A DNA stretch of 64,000 nt from assembly GCA_910575835.1 (NCBI GenBank), contig CAJTGB010000013.1, positions 52,090 through 116,089 on the forward strand, given 5' to 3'. Positions 44,066 through 53,911 of the stretch are shown here, one piece after another. The stretch comes from Lachnospiraceae bacterium. GTDB lineage: Bacteria > Bacillota > Clostridia > Lachnospirales > Lachnospiraceae. Position numbers and translations under genes: made by a program. The stretch's first letter is position 1. Each line of letters starts with the position of its first letter. A model generated the notes under the pieces. That model saw nothing but the letters and a program-made list of their open reading frames with translations, ran no database searches and was not told where the DNA came from.

Positions 44066-46770
44066 TATGATATCTTCTCCACTTTTACCGCGCACACCTT
44101 GTACTCCGGCGTACTGGAAATACCGTCTAACGCGTCGTTGGTCAGCCAGTTCGCGCCGCCCTCGATATAATGGAACGGCATCCAGCATTCCCCTGCCCTA
44201 GTCTTCTCAGATACATGCGCCGTCGTCTGGATCGCTCCGCGGCGTGAGGATACCGAGATCTTCTCCCCGTCCTCAATACCAAGCGCCTTCGCATCCAGCG
44301 TATTCAGCTCGATAAATGACTCTCCGGCGATCTCGTTGATGCCCGCCGTCTTGTCCGTCATAGCGCAGGCATTGTAGTGATACAGGATACGTCCGGTCAT
44401 CATGGTAAGCGGATACTCCTCATCCGGCAGCTCCGTAGCAGGAATATACTGAGCAGGACGGAAATACCCGACTCCTCTTGCGAACTTGCCCACATGCATG
44501 ATCGGAGTTCCCGGATGGTCTGCCGCAGGACACGGCCACTGCAATCCCCGTCCGCCGACCTCTTCGCTGTCAAGTCGCGCATGGCTGATTCCGCCGTAGG
44601 AAGGCGTCACCGAAGCGATCTCGTCCATGATCTCGGCAGGCGTAAGATGCGGCTGAGGATATCCCATACGGTTCATGATCTCCGTGAATATCCAGGTATC
44701 CGGCTTCGCCTCTCCCGCGATCGCAGCAGCCTTGCGGATCCTCTGAACACGACGCTCCGTATTGGTAAACGTCCCCTCCTTCTCCGCATAGGAGATTCCC
44801 GGAAGAACTACATCTGCAAGCTTCGCGGTCTCCGTCATGAATAATTCATCCACGACAAAGAAGTCAAGCGACTGAAGCGCCTTGATCACATGATTTGTAT
44901 TCGGGTCCGTTCTCACCGGATCCTCTCCGAAGATGAATAATCCCCGGATCTCCTTGCTGATCATCTTCGGGAAGCAGTCCGTCGCCTTCGTGCCTTCCTT
45001 ATGGTTAAGCGCAACGCCCCATGCTTTCTCGAACTTTTCGACAATTCCCTCTTTGGAAATGTTCTGGTAGCCCGGGAACTGGTTCGGGGAAGCGCCCATA
45101 TCACAGGCTCCCTGTACGTTGTTCTGTCCGCGGATCGGATTCACACCGCATCCCGGACGTCCGATCTTGCCGACCATCAGCGCCATATTAGACAGGGACA
45201 TAACCCCTTCCGTACCCGTATGGTGCTCTGTAACGCCAAGACAGTACATCACCGGCGCCCTATCCGCCGCAGCGTAGATCCTTGCCGCCTCACGCAGCTT
45301 ATCCGGGTCGATACCGCAGATCTCTCCTACCTTTTCAGGAGTATACTCCCGCACGGCTTCCTTCATAGCCTCATAATTTTCCGTTCTCTCGCTGATGAAT
45401 TTCTCATCTGCCAGTCCTTCTTCGATAAAAATATGCATCATACCGTTGGCAAATGCGACGTTGGTGCCGGGACGCAGCTTCAGATGGATGTCCGCCTGTT
45501 TTGCAAGGTCGATATCCCGGGGATCCACAACGATCAGCTTCGCCCCTCTTGCCACGGCCTGCCGGATCTGCATACCGATGACCGGATGTGCACATTCCGG
45601 ATTCGTCCCCACCATCAGAATGGCGTCGGACTCATGTGTAATATCATAAATGGTGTTCGTCATTGCTCCCGAACCTAATGTGGTTGCCAACCCGGCAACA
45701 GTAGGAGCATGTCAAACGCGCGCGCAGTTATCGGTATTGTTGCTCCCAAATACCGTCCGAACCATTTTCTGAAGCATGTAAATGTCTTCATTGGCTGAAC
45801 GTGAGCAGGCAAAACCGGCCAGCGCCTCACCTCCGTATTGATTTTTGATCTCGGTAAACTTAGAAGCCGTAAGGCTTAAAGCTTCCTCCCAGGTAGCCCT
45901 CTCGAACTCACCCGTCGCCTTATTCTTAATGAGCGGATAACGGATCCTCTCCAGAGAATCCACGAAATCAAAGGACCCGCTCCGTCCCTTGACACAGAGA
46001 AGTCCATGGTTCGACGGTCCGTCTGCGCCGACCGCATCCACGATCTTCCCGTTCTTGACCACCAGATCCATCTGGCAGCCCGTAGCACAGTGCGGACAGG
46101 TGGTCCGTACCTTCTCAACCTCCCACGCACGGTAAGCCTTTCTGCGCTTCACCGTCAGAGCGCCCGTCGGGCACGCCTGGGCACAGTTTCCGCAGGACTC
46201 GCAGAGCGTATTCTTCCAGTCTTCTCCAAACGGAGCGTCGATGATAGAGAACATTCCCGTCTTACCAAGCCAGATCGCTCCCCGGCCGGTCACATGAGAA
46301 CAAGTCTTCACACATCTCTGGCATTCGATACAGCGGTCAGGATCATAACTTAAGAACGGATGAGCGTCTTTCTTCTTGAAGTTCTTCTCCTTTCTTGCGC
46401 CGGTAAATTCCGTCGTCTCCACGCCATACTCAATACAGTATTTCTGCAGCTCGCAGTCCCCGTTCTTCTCACAGCTGAAACAGTCCCCGTAGTGCTCGGA
46501 CAACAGAAGGTTCAGTACCATCCGTCTCGCTGCCTTTACACGTTCACTGTGGGTCAGGATCACCATGCCTTCCTTCACCTTCGTATTGCAGGCGGGAACC
46601 AGTTCTTCCGATCCGCTAAGCTCTACCACACACAGACGGCAGGAGCCGATATCATTGACACCCTCGAGATAACAGAGTGTCGGGATCTCAATTCCCTCCC
46701 TGCGGGCCGTCTGAAGGATCGTGCTGCCCTCGGCGGCCTCTATATTTCTTCCATTTATTGTTATCTGCAT
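44065..46770 (-). CDS. fdhF: Selenocysteine-containing formate dehydrogenase, NuoG-like N-terminus
   Basis: One 901-residue gene is read through an in-frame UGA at 45712-45714 (residue 353). The context CARV-U-HAPTVAGL matches the active-site selenocysteine of FdhF-type formate dehydrogenases. The N-terminal part has a 2Fe-2S domain (CYLEGVNDIGSCRLC), a His-Cys cluster segment, two 4Fe-4S clusters (CIECQRCVKTC, CESCGNCAQAC) and a third before the Mo domain (CPHCATGCQ). The C-terminal molybdopterin-binding domain ends at VEKIS. It oxidises formate to CO2 or runs in reverse, passing electrons to the next subunit. ATG 46770 follows GGAGGAAG. The NuoF/GltD-like partner is 85 bp upstream, and fdhD overlaps. 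Confidence 0.96.
45683..45699 (-). promoter_or_regulatory. Bacterial SECIS hairpin
   Basis: GTTGCC-GGGTT-GGCAAC starts 12 bases after the UGA, with a GU-containing loop like that of E. coli fdhF. It should recruit SelB to insert selenocysteine. Confidence 0.85.
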
Positions 46771-46855
46771 CTTCTTCCTCCGAATTATATCTACATACTC
46801 TTTTCGTCTCCCCATAATACCGGCACATCTGCCGGCCTGTACGGGAAACACAGAA

Positions 46856-48694
46856 TTACCGATCTACCGCACCGTCAAGCTTTCCGCATCCAAATACATC
46901 ACACCGCAGGCATCTGCCGCACTCCTGCTGAATCTCCTCATAGGTCATCGGACATTCCACATGTTCAAAATCATGCTTCCTTAAGTAAGCCGGACGCTCC
47001 TGGATATTGACGCGCCCCGTCGGGATCCGGTTATTAGGCCTTGCATCCGGCGCTTTTACGCCGCAGTCAAGCTTGTGATGATATCCCAGATACTCGTCAA
47101 TATTATGCGCTGCGACCTTGCCCGCCGCGATCGCACGGATCGCCGTAGCCGGTCCTGTCGCACAGTCGCCGCCCACGAAGATTCCCGGCATATTGGCGAT
47201 CGCCGTATCAAGTCCCGCCTGGAACACATTTCTCTGGGCAGGCATTCCGAATTCTTCAAACGGCGCGCTGACAATATCCTGTCCCACAGCGATCAATATC
47301 ACATCACAGGGGATACGCAAAGGCTCCTTGGAAGTCGCGTCCACAGGCGCCGGCCTGCCGCTTCTGTACGGCCCGATCATCTGAGGCTGGGTCCACAGGG
47401 CACAGCAATTCCCTTCCTCGTCCTTCTCGATACTCTTCGGCGCCTGCAGAAGCATCAGCTCAATACCTTCCATCACGGCAGACTCGATCTCCGTATCCAG
47501 CGCAGTCATATCCTCCTGCCGTCTCCGGTACACGATCCGCACATCCGCAGCTCCGCAGCGAAGCGCGCTTCTTGCCGCATCCATGGCAACATTGCCGCCG
47601 CCGATGACCGCCACCGTCTTGCCGGTGTAATCAGGCTTCCTGTCATGCCCGATCTCGTCTAACATCTCTACCGCCGAGAACACATTCTTCGCGTCAATTC
47701 CTTCAAGCCTCAGCTTCTTGCCTGCCTGAGCGCCGATCGCCACATACATGGCGTCATAACTCTTATGTATCTCTTCGACCGGAACATCCACACCCACATT
47801 GACGCCGTATTTTACCTCAATATTTCCAGTTGACAGGATGGCGTTCATATCCTCGTCAAGCCTGTCCTTGGGGAAACGGTAGTTCGGGATCCCGTACATC
47901 AGCATACCGCCGAGCCTCTCCTTCGCCTCATACACGGTCACCTTATGACCCATCAGAGACAGATAATATGCCGCCGTCATTCCGCTTGGGCCTCCGCCTA
48001 TGACGGCAACCTTCTTCCCTGTTGCCGGATTCGCCCGGGGAACCTCCACCTTATCCGCAGCGATCTGATCTACCGCGTATTTCTTAACGCCCCGGATATT
48101 AAGAGAAGTATCGATCAGGTTCCTTCTGCAGCGCTCCTCGCATGGGTGCTCGCAGATCATGGCGCACGCCGTCGGAAGCGGGTTATCCCTTCGTATCAGG
48201 TTGATAGCTTTGTCATAATTGCCCTCCTGTACATGGGCTATATATCCCGGTATATCCACATGCGCCGGACATAAGGTCACGCACGGGATCTTCTGCCCGG
48301 TAATGCCTGTACATTCCTGCCTGCGGATGTGGCTGATATAATCCTCCTTGAACGTCTCTAAGCCCTCCAGAACCTCGATGGCCGACTGATAACCGATCGC
48401 GCAGTCCGCACTGTCGCGGATCATTGCCGCCAGCTCCTTCATCTCGATCAGTGTGTCCATATCCGCCCGCCCGCGGAGGATCCTGATCAGCATCTTCTCC
48501 AATTGCCTAAGGCCGTCCCGGCAGGGTACACATTTGCCGCAGGTCTGGTTCCTTGACGCCTGTAAGAGCGACAGCTGAACCGTAAGCGGACAGGTTCCCG
48601 GCGGGTACACATTGACCTTGTTCGAGAACTTCTTAAGCAGCGGCCCGATCTTCGCGTCACTGAGCCTGCTGTTTGCAAGATAAATCTTACTCAT
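46856..48694 (-). CDS. NuoF C-terminal/GltD-like flavoprotein fusion (electron-transfer subunit)
   Basis: The 612-residue protein begins with a NuoF-type iron-sulfur tail (SRNQTCGKCVPCRDGLRQLEKML, about 49-75). It is followed by a GltD-like glutamate synthase small-subunit region: Cys clusters CVTLCPAHVDIPGY and CEHPCEERCRRN, an FAD site (VAVIGGGPSGMTAAYYLSL), an NAD(P)H site (VAVIGGGNVAMDAARSAL) and the GGDCATGPATAIRAI end. A final FeS-like CGRCLRCDVFGC motif closes it. It probably takes electrons from the formate dehydrogenase and reduces NAD(P), or bifurcates them. ATG 48694 has GGGAG eight bases upstream. It lies between focA and the dehydrogenase on the same strand. Confidence 0.9.
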   Translation of the reverse strand: MSKIYLANSRLSDAKIGPLLKKFSNKVNVYPPGTCPLTVQLSLLQASRNQTCGKCVPCRDGLRQLEKMLIRILRGRADMDTLIEMKELAAMIRDSADCAIGYQSAIEVLEGLETFKEDYISHIRRQECTGITGQKIPCVTLCPAHVDIPGYIAHVQEGNYDKAINLIRRDNPLPTACAMICEHPCEERCRRNLIDTSLNIRGVKKYAVDQIAADKVEVPRANPATGKKVAVIGGGPSGMTAAYYLSLMGHKVTVYEAKERLGGMLMYGIPNYRFPKDRLDEDMNAILSTGNIEVKYGVNVGVDVPVEEIHKSYDAMYVAIGAQAGKKLRLEGIDAKNVFSAVEMLDEIGHDRKPDYTGKTVAVIGGGNVAMDAARSALRCGAADVRIVYRRRQEDMTALDTEIESAVMEGIELMLLQAPKSIEKDEEGNCCALWTQPQMIGPYRSGRPAPVDATSKEPLRIPCDVILIAVGQDIVSAPFEEFGMPAQRNVFQAGLDTAIANMPGIFVGGDCATGPATAIRAIAAGKVAAHNIDEYLGYHHKLDCGVKAPDARPNNRIPTGRVNIQERPAYLRKHDFEHVECPMTYEEIQQECGRCLRCDVFGCGKLDGAVDR

Positions 48695-48756
48695 TCTTGT
48701 TTCTCCCTTCTAGAAATATGTAAAATAATTACTTCTCTTTCCTCATAATATCCTCT

Positions 48757-49584
48757 CTACTTCGCCTGTCCCTTGCGCAGATAGACGAACCAGTACGCGC
48801 ATCCGACACAGACTGCGCCGCCGATGATGTTGCCGATGGTCACCGGAAGCAGATTGCCCCCGAAGAATCCGCCCCAGGTGATCGCGTCAAGATTCACCCC
48901 GGCTTCTGCCGCCGCTTCGGCATACTCTGGAATCCCTTTTGCAAAAAGCCCCGCGCTGATGTAGTACATATTGGCCACGCTATGCTCGAATCCGCACAGC
49001 ACGAACATCATGATCGGGAAAAATAACCCCGCGATCTTTCCCGCAACATCCTTCGCCGCAAAAGAGATCCACACCGCTATACATACCAGGAAATTACATA
49101 AGATTCCCTTGATCAGTGCGTCGCCAAACGGCATCGTACATTTCCCCGCCGCCGTAGACAGAACCGAGACCGCCATCTGATTGCCGAATAAGCTGACCTG
49201 GTGCGAATACACGATACCAGCCGCGATCAGGAATCCGCCGACGATATTACCCAGGTACACGACAACCCAGTTCTTCAGCATTCCCGCCGGGCTGATCTCC
49301 TTTTCCAGAAGCGGGATCACAAGCAGCGTATTGCCGGTAAATAACTCGCTTCCGGCAAGAAGCACCATGCTAAGCCCTCCCGGGAACACACACGCCCCGA
49401 CAAATTTCCCGACTGACGCAAGCGGGACTGACACTGCCACCGTCGTAGCTCCCACACCTCCTACTGCAATGAACGCACCTGCAAGAATCGCCAGAACAAA
49501 CATCTTACTGACCGGTGTATTCACTTTCGCTTTTCCTGTTGCAATATAATTTTTTGCCACCTCGGCCGGTGTAAATAAATTCAT
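48757..49584 (-). CDS. focA: Formate/nitrite transporter family channel
   Basis: The 275-residue FNT-family pentameric channel has six membrane helices. Signature stretches are AFIAVGGVGATT, LFTGNTLLVIPLLEKE (the omega-loop region) and GILCNFLVCIAVWISF. In front of formate dehydrogenase it most likely moves formate across the membrane; nitrite is less likely here. GGGAGG lies eight bases before the ATG. It is the first gene of the formate operon and is divergent from a PucR-type regulator. Confidence 0.93.
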   Translation of the reverse strand: MNLFTPAEVAKNYIATGKAKVNTPVSKMFVLAILAGAFIAVGGVGATTVAVSVPLASVGKFVGACVFPGGLSMVLLAGSELFTGNTLLVIPLLEKEISPAGMLKNWVVVYLGNIVGGFLIAAGIVYSHQVSLFGNQMAVSVLSTAAGKCTMPFGDALIKGILCNFLVCIAVWISFAAKDVAGKIAGLFFPIMMFVLCGFEHSVANMYYISAGLFAKGIPEYAEAAAEAGVNLDAITWGGFFGGNLLPVTIGNIIGGAVCVGCAYWFVYLRKGQAK

Positions 49585-49753
49585 AATTGCATCCCTCCCT
49601 TTTCATTTCTTTTTCAACCTATACAATCATAAAATTATTTACCAGATTTTTGTATGTGAAAAAAAACATTTTTTTGTCGATTATCTATGCATAATGCACA
49701 TTTATTATGCTATTCTATAATAAAATGGTGATTTTTTACGATCACACAGTAGT

Positions 49754-49783
49754 TTGACAAAAGAACGTCAATCCTGCTAATAT
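49754..49783 (+). promoter_or_regulatory. Promoter for the PucR-type regulator
   Basis: TTGACA (49754-49759), an 18-bp spacer and TAATAT (49778-49783), 34 bp before the ATG. The 232-bp divergent gap also holds the palindrome TGCATAATGCA near 49687, a candidate operator between focA and the regulator. Confidence 0.6.
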
Positions 49784-49816
49784 TTTAACACAATTTTAAT
49801 TTTAGGGGAATAAGTT

Positions 49817-51376
49817 ATGCAATTACCATTGAATGTAATACTGTACCAGCTCTCGGCAAACAGTTTGTACGAATCACAGAACATCAACCTGACCACCGAC
49901 TATGACGGCGTCAAATTCTTCGATATTAACTTCACTTTGGAAGACAGCAAGCGGTATCTCTATCTCCTGTCGGAAGAGATGCTTCGTACATATTCAGATC
50001 AGATCACGAATTCAGACACCTTCCTGTGCGTCTGCCAGAACAGAGAAACACACTTAAACGAATTCAACCATGAACTGTCCCTCGTACTGCTGTACTCCAA
50101 CGACAGCTTCCCCACCGTATTCAACAAGGTACTGACCATCTTCCATGATTTTGAAGTGTGGGATACGAATTTTCATCTGGCGCTGCTTAAAGACCGGCCG
50201 CTTAAGGAGCTTCTCGAACTGACGAATGTCTATATCGTACACCCCATGGTGATACTGGACCGGAATTTCTCCCTGCTTGGATACGTGAAGACCCCGGGAA
50301 CCGACGACCCTATCATGGACGATATCTTAGACGCCGGATACGTCACGCCGGATACCATGACAAGGCTTCGCCAGGACGGGCTGATCTCCGCCTCAGAACA
50401 GGCGGCTAATCCTCTGATCAACTACTACTGTCTCACCACCCACGAATGCTACTACAGCATGATGTACCGTTTTACCGCGAACGGACACACCGTGGGTTAC
50501 GCCCTTGTATTCCGGTGCAGCATTCATCCCAAGACCAATTATCTGGATCTGATGAATATCATCTCTGAGAACCTTATGCTTTATTTCCAGCAGGAACGCT
50601 TCAAGAGCCGCTCCTCCTCAGAGATCTATGAATCCCTCTTCACAGAGATCCTGGATCATCCTGACGCCCCGAGCAAACAGTATGAAGACCAGATCAGTTT
50701 CATACCGGGGCTTTCCATGGAAGGATATTTCCGTCTTGCACGTGTCAGCTATGAGAATATTTCCGAGATGCCCTACTCCTTCGTGAGCTGGAATCTCAGG
50801 AATGCTACGCCTAACTGGAAGCCCTTCGTCCATCAGAATGCATTGTATGTACTTCGTTTTACCAGCGATTCCGACAAGCTTGGCAGCTTCCTCTCCCCCG
50901 ACCAGGAGACGCTGTTCCGCAACTGTATGGGCGGCATCACTTACACCTGCGGCATCTCCAATACCTTCTTCTCGCTGATGGAATTGCCGACCGCAGTGCT
51001 GCAGTGCAACGAAGCCATCCGCTTAGGACGGCTCAAGGATGAAAAACCACGGGAATTCTACCAGTTTAAAGATGTATTTGTACCATATATATTACAGGAA
51101 TTAAAAAGATCTGTCCCGTCTCCGATGCTGACATCGCCGTGCTATGAAGTGCTTAAGAGATACGACCGGAAGAACCATACCGACCTGTGCGAGATCTTTA
51201 TGCACTATCTGGAGAACGGACGCAGCATCGGACAGACCTCCAACGCCATCTTCCTTCACCGGAACACGGTTCAGAACAAGGTGAAGAAGGCGGTCTCCGT
51301 AATGGGAAATGAATGCGACGGGTCGCAGGCTATGGTGGCTTTTGTGCTGGCCTATGCGGGGGATCACGAAGTATAG
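49817..51376 (+). CDS. PucR/CdaR-family transcriptional regulator
   Basis: The 519-residue protein has an N-terminal sensory region without obvious motif, a central GGDEF-like/CdaR domain, and a C-terminal PucR helix-turn-helix (FMHYLENGRSIGQTSNAIFLHRNTVQNKVKKA). These regulators typically control purine, sugar-acid or other catabolic operons. Here it is divergently placed 232 bp from focA and is the obvious candidate to control the formate operon. AGGGGAATAAG precedes the ATG. Effector and targets are inferred from position only. Confidence 0.85.
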   Translation: MQLPLNVILYQLSANSLYESQNINLTTDYDGVKFFDINFTLEDSKRYLYLLSEEMLRTYSDQITNSDTFLCVCQNRETHLNEFNHELSLVLLYSNDSFPTVFNKVLTIFHDFEVWDTNFHLALLKDRPLKELLELTNVYIVHPMVILDRNFSLLGYVKTPGTDDPIMDDILDAGYVTPDTMTRLRQDGLISASEQAANPLINYYCLTTHECYYSMMYRFTANGHTVGYALVFRCSIHPKTNYLDLMNIISENLMLYFQQERFKSRSSSEIYESLFTEILDHPDAPSKQYEDQISFIPGLSMEGYFRLARVSYENISEMPYSFVSWNLRNATPNWKPFVHQNALYVLRFTSDSDKLGSFLSPDQETLFRNCMGGITYTCGISNTFFSLMELPTAVLQCNEAIRLGRLKDEKPREFYQFKDVFVPYILQELKRSVPSPMLTSPCYEVLKRYDRKNHTDLCEIFMHYLENGRSIGQTSNAIFLHRNTVQNKVKKAVSVMGNECDGSQAMVAFVLAYAGDHEV

Positions 51377-51403
51377 CCCGCCGTCCCCATTCATACTGAT
51401 AGT

Positions 51404-51537
51404 GTAACAGTTCAGATACCTTCACTGTTACAGGCATCCGGCCATTAAAAATCGCTTCGCGATGGGCCGTATGCTTTCAGGCTCTACTCTATGACACGGT
51501 CAGCGCAGTGAATGCGCAGACCTGTCTGAACTGTTAC
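51404..51537. mobile_element. 134-bp MITE with 8-bp target duplication
   Basis: GTAACAGTTCAGA at 51404-51416 and its exact reverse complement at 51525-51537 form 13-bp terminal inverted repeats. The sequence CTGATAGT occurs immediately outside both ends (51396-51403 and 51538-51545), a perfect 8-bp target site duplication. The interior folds into hairpins (GGCC...GGCC around ATCGCTTCGCGAT) and codes for nothing. It is a non-autonomous element mobilised by a transposase located elsewhere. Confidence 0.85.
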
Positions 51538-51637
51538 CTGATAGTACATTGCCGAAACTTTAAAACATATATCTTGTGTATACTCTCAAAATGATATATA
51601 CTGATAATACATTTTATATTATAAGAAAGGTAAAATC

Positions 51638-53854
51638 ATGAGAGGTAAAAGAAAATTGTTTTTTATGTTTCTGGCACTCTGCCTTATGTTGGCCATACGG
51701 CCGGAAACAGCATCCGCAGCCGGCGGATCGATATCCGTAAACGGAACCGATATCCTGTCGGCGACGAATCACCAGGTCTCCTGCGGGGGCGGTACTGCAG
51801 CCTATGATTCTGACACGAAGGTCTTAAGACTTGACAATGCCGTGATCGGAAGCTTGGCAGGAAGTTCTGTGCTATATGGGGTAGAGATTACGGAACCCGG
51901 CGTAACTGTTGAATTAATTGGGGAGAATACAATCAACGCGCATTACGGGATCTGGAGCGAGCACCCATTAACGATCAAAGGAACGAACGGCGGCAGGCTT
52001 TCGATCAATACCGCCCCGTCTTCTTCTCTTCCAACATTTTCCTGTGCCGGAATCCATGTGCAACGCGGCGGACTGACCATCAGAGATACAGAACTGCAAT
52101 TAGCAATCGGCAAAATGAGTGATGCCAGTGCATACGGGATTGAAAGTTGGGGCAGCGATAATTTGATCAGTAACTCCAAGATAAAGATCGCCATGAATTC
52201 ACTCGCCGATCCTGATATGAAATGTATCGGAATCAACATGTCAGGAGCGGATTCCCTCACAGTGACCAATAATTCCAGTATCACCATGGAATCACTGGAT
52301 ACCGGTATTTCTTTTTACGGGAATCTGAACATCTCTGGCAGCAGCCTTACAATCAAGGAATCTGCTATGCATGGAGTTGTCGCCGGTAAGACAGAGATCT
52401 CCGGAGGATCTGTACTGGATATCTCTGCACAAGACGGACAAGCCCTGCAAGCGGCCGGGAAAAAGATAACCATTTCCGATTCTTTCGCCACGCTGGTATC
52501 AACCGGAACGAACGGCATCTTCTGCAATGATCTTGAGATCATAGATTCTTCGAAGGTGGATGTCAAAGGCTACTGGCCGGCCTTGTTTGTGGATAACAAT
52601 ACTGTTATCAGGGATTCTTCCGTGGATGCGGTTACAACAAATGACGTAGGAATCTTCTGCAAAGGCCCTACGGAAATTACGGATTCTGAGGTCATAGCTG
52701 TCTCCGATCAGAATAAGAGCGGTCTTCGCATCTTAGGGGATCTGGCCATAAAGGATTCGGATATCACAGCCTCCGGCAATGCCAATAACAACAGCATTTC
52801 CGCGGTAGGAAGCATCTCCATTACCGGAGGTACGACAGAGATCGGGGCGGGAGGAATCGCTTCCGAAAAGAATGTACATATAGGCGGTGTCATCCTTTCA
52901 AATGGGACGCCTTCTTATGATAATATACAGAACGGTTCCGATGATGTCACATTCTCAGAGGCAGATTACAGTGCCGTAGACGCCGCGGTCAAGAAGTTCG
53001 AAGCGCTTAAGAAGGAAGATTACACTAATTTTGAGATCGTAGAAGAAGCTGTACAGGCTGTAGTCAGAGGAAAGCTTTTCTGGGACCAGGACGTTGTGGA
53101 CGGATACGCCGCCGCAATCGAAGCGGCCCTGGCAGCCCTGAATCCTGTTCCTCCTACTGAACAGATCAGCTATGAGATCACCGAGGGAGCAGATCAGACA
53201 GTAATCAAGAACGGCGATAGCAGCGTTACTATAAGAGTCAACGGGGATTTTGATAAATTTGTCAGCGTATCGATAGACGACAGCGAAGTAGCTGAGGAAC
53301 ACTATACCGCGGTATCCGGTTCCACGATCATTACGTTCAAACCTGAGTACATCCAGACACTTACGGCAGGAACCCACAGGGTCAAGATCCATTATACCGA
53401 CGGTCTGGCTCAGACCAGTCTAATATTGCAAGCAGATGAAGACACCGAAGAACCGCCGAAGGAACCCGACGCTGACCCGGATGATCAACCCGATGACAAT
53501 CCGGATAATCAACCCGATGACAATCCGGATAATCAACCCGGCGGCGATCCATCAGATCAACCGGACAACAATCCGGATGATAAGCCTGATAATAAGCCAT
53601 CGGGCACACCCGATGATAAACCGTCTGATAAGCCATCGGGCAATCCTGGCGATCAGCCGTCAGGTAACCCGTCAGACAAGCCGACAAACGCTCCTGACAG
53701 AAAACCGTCGTCACAGACGCCGAATACGAACGCAGCGAACCAAAAAGCTCCTAAAACAGGTGATGATCTGCCGATCATATGGCTGCTTGCCTTGGCTTTC
53801 TCCTATGTCATGATACGGAGATCCAGACCGGGGAAGATCACGAAAAACAGCTGA
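51638..53854 (+). CDS. Secreted cell-wall-anchored beta-helix protein
   Basis: The 738-residue surface protein starts with a signal peptide (MRGKRKLFFMFLALCLMLAI, cleaved after ASA). Next is a long array of right-handed beta-helix-type repeats (residues about 30-440; INGNNT/GISSxNDLTI-like strands such as LTIKGTNGG, ISGSSLTI, KISGGSVLDISAQ). A FIVAR-like helical module (about 445-505) and an Ig-like beta module (about 510-600) follow, then a Pro/Asp/Asn-rich wall-spanning stretch (DDNPDNQPDDNPDNQP repeats). It ends APKTGDDLPIIWLLALAFSYV then RRSR, a variant LPxTG sortase signal. It should be attached to peptidoglycan. AGAAAGG lies eight bases before the ATG. The ligand is unknown. Confidence 0.85.
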   Translation: MRGKRKLFFMFLALCLMLAIRPETASAAGGSISVNGTDILSATNHQVSCGGGTAAYDSDTKVLRLDNAVIGSLAGSSVLYGVEITEPGVTVELIGENTINAHYGIWSEHPLTIKGTNGGRLSINTAPSSSLPTFSCAGIHVQRGGLTIRDTELQLAIGKMSDASAYGIESWGSDNLISNSKIKIAMNSLADPDMKCIGINMSGADSLTVTNNSSITMESLDTGISFYGNLNISGSSLTIKESAMHGVVAGKTEISGGSVLDISAQDGQALQAAGKKITISDSFATLVSTGTNGIFCNDLEIIDSSKVDVKGYWPALFVDNNTVIRDSSVDAVTTNDVGIFCKGPTEITDSEVIAVSDQNKSGLRILGDLAIKDSDITASGNANNNSISAVGSISITGGTTEIGAGGIASEKNVHIGGVILSNGTPSYDNIQNGSDDVTFSEADYSAVDAAVKKFEALKKEDYTNFEIVEEAVQAVVRGKLFWDQDVVDGYAAAIEAALAALNPVPPTEQISYEITEGADQTVIKNGDSSVTIRVNGDFDKFVSVSIDDSEVAEEHYTAVSGSTIITFKPEYIQTLTAGTHRVKIHYTDGLAQTSLILQADEDTEEPPKEPDADPDDQPDDNPDNQPDDNPDNQPGGDPSDQPDNNPDDKPDNKPSGTPDDKPSDKPSGNPGDQPSGNPSDKPTNAPDRKPSSQTPNTNAANQKAPKTGDDLPIIWLLALAFSYVMIRRSRPGKITKNS

Positions 53855-53888
53855 TTCGCAATCTTACAAAAGAGAGTTAAAAGTTATG

Positions 53889-53911
53889 ACAGGGACAGAC
53901 TATGTCCCTGT
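53889..53911 (+). terminator. Terminator of the surface protein gene
   Basis: ACAGGGACA-GACTA-TGTCCCTGT hairpin about 35 bp after the stop, followed by a short TTC. A perfect 9-bp stem with a weak T-run. Confidence 0.6.

Noticed and set aside
44066..44188. Longer FdhD start at 44188
   Set aside because: That stretch lies inside the formate dehydrogenase coding region; the TAATG overlap at 44065 is the natural coupled start.
45691..45715. Stop codon splitting the formate dehydrogenase, suggesting a pseudogene
   Set aside because: The UGA is at the known selenocysteine position and is followed by a SECIS hairpin, so the gene is intact.
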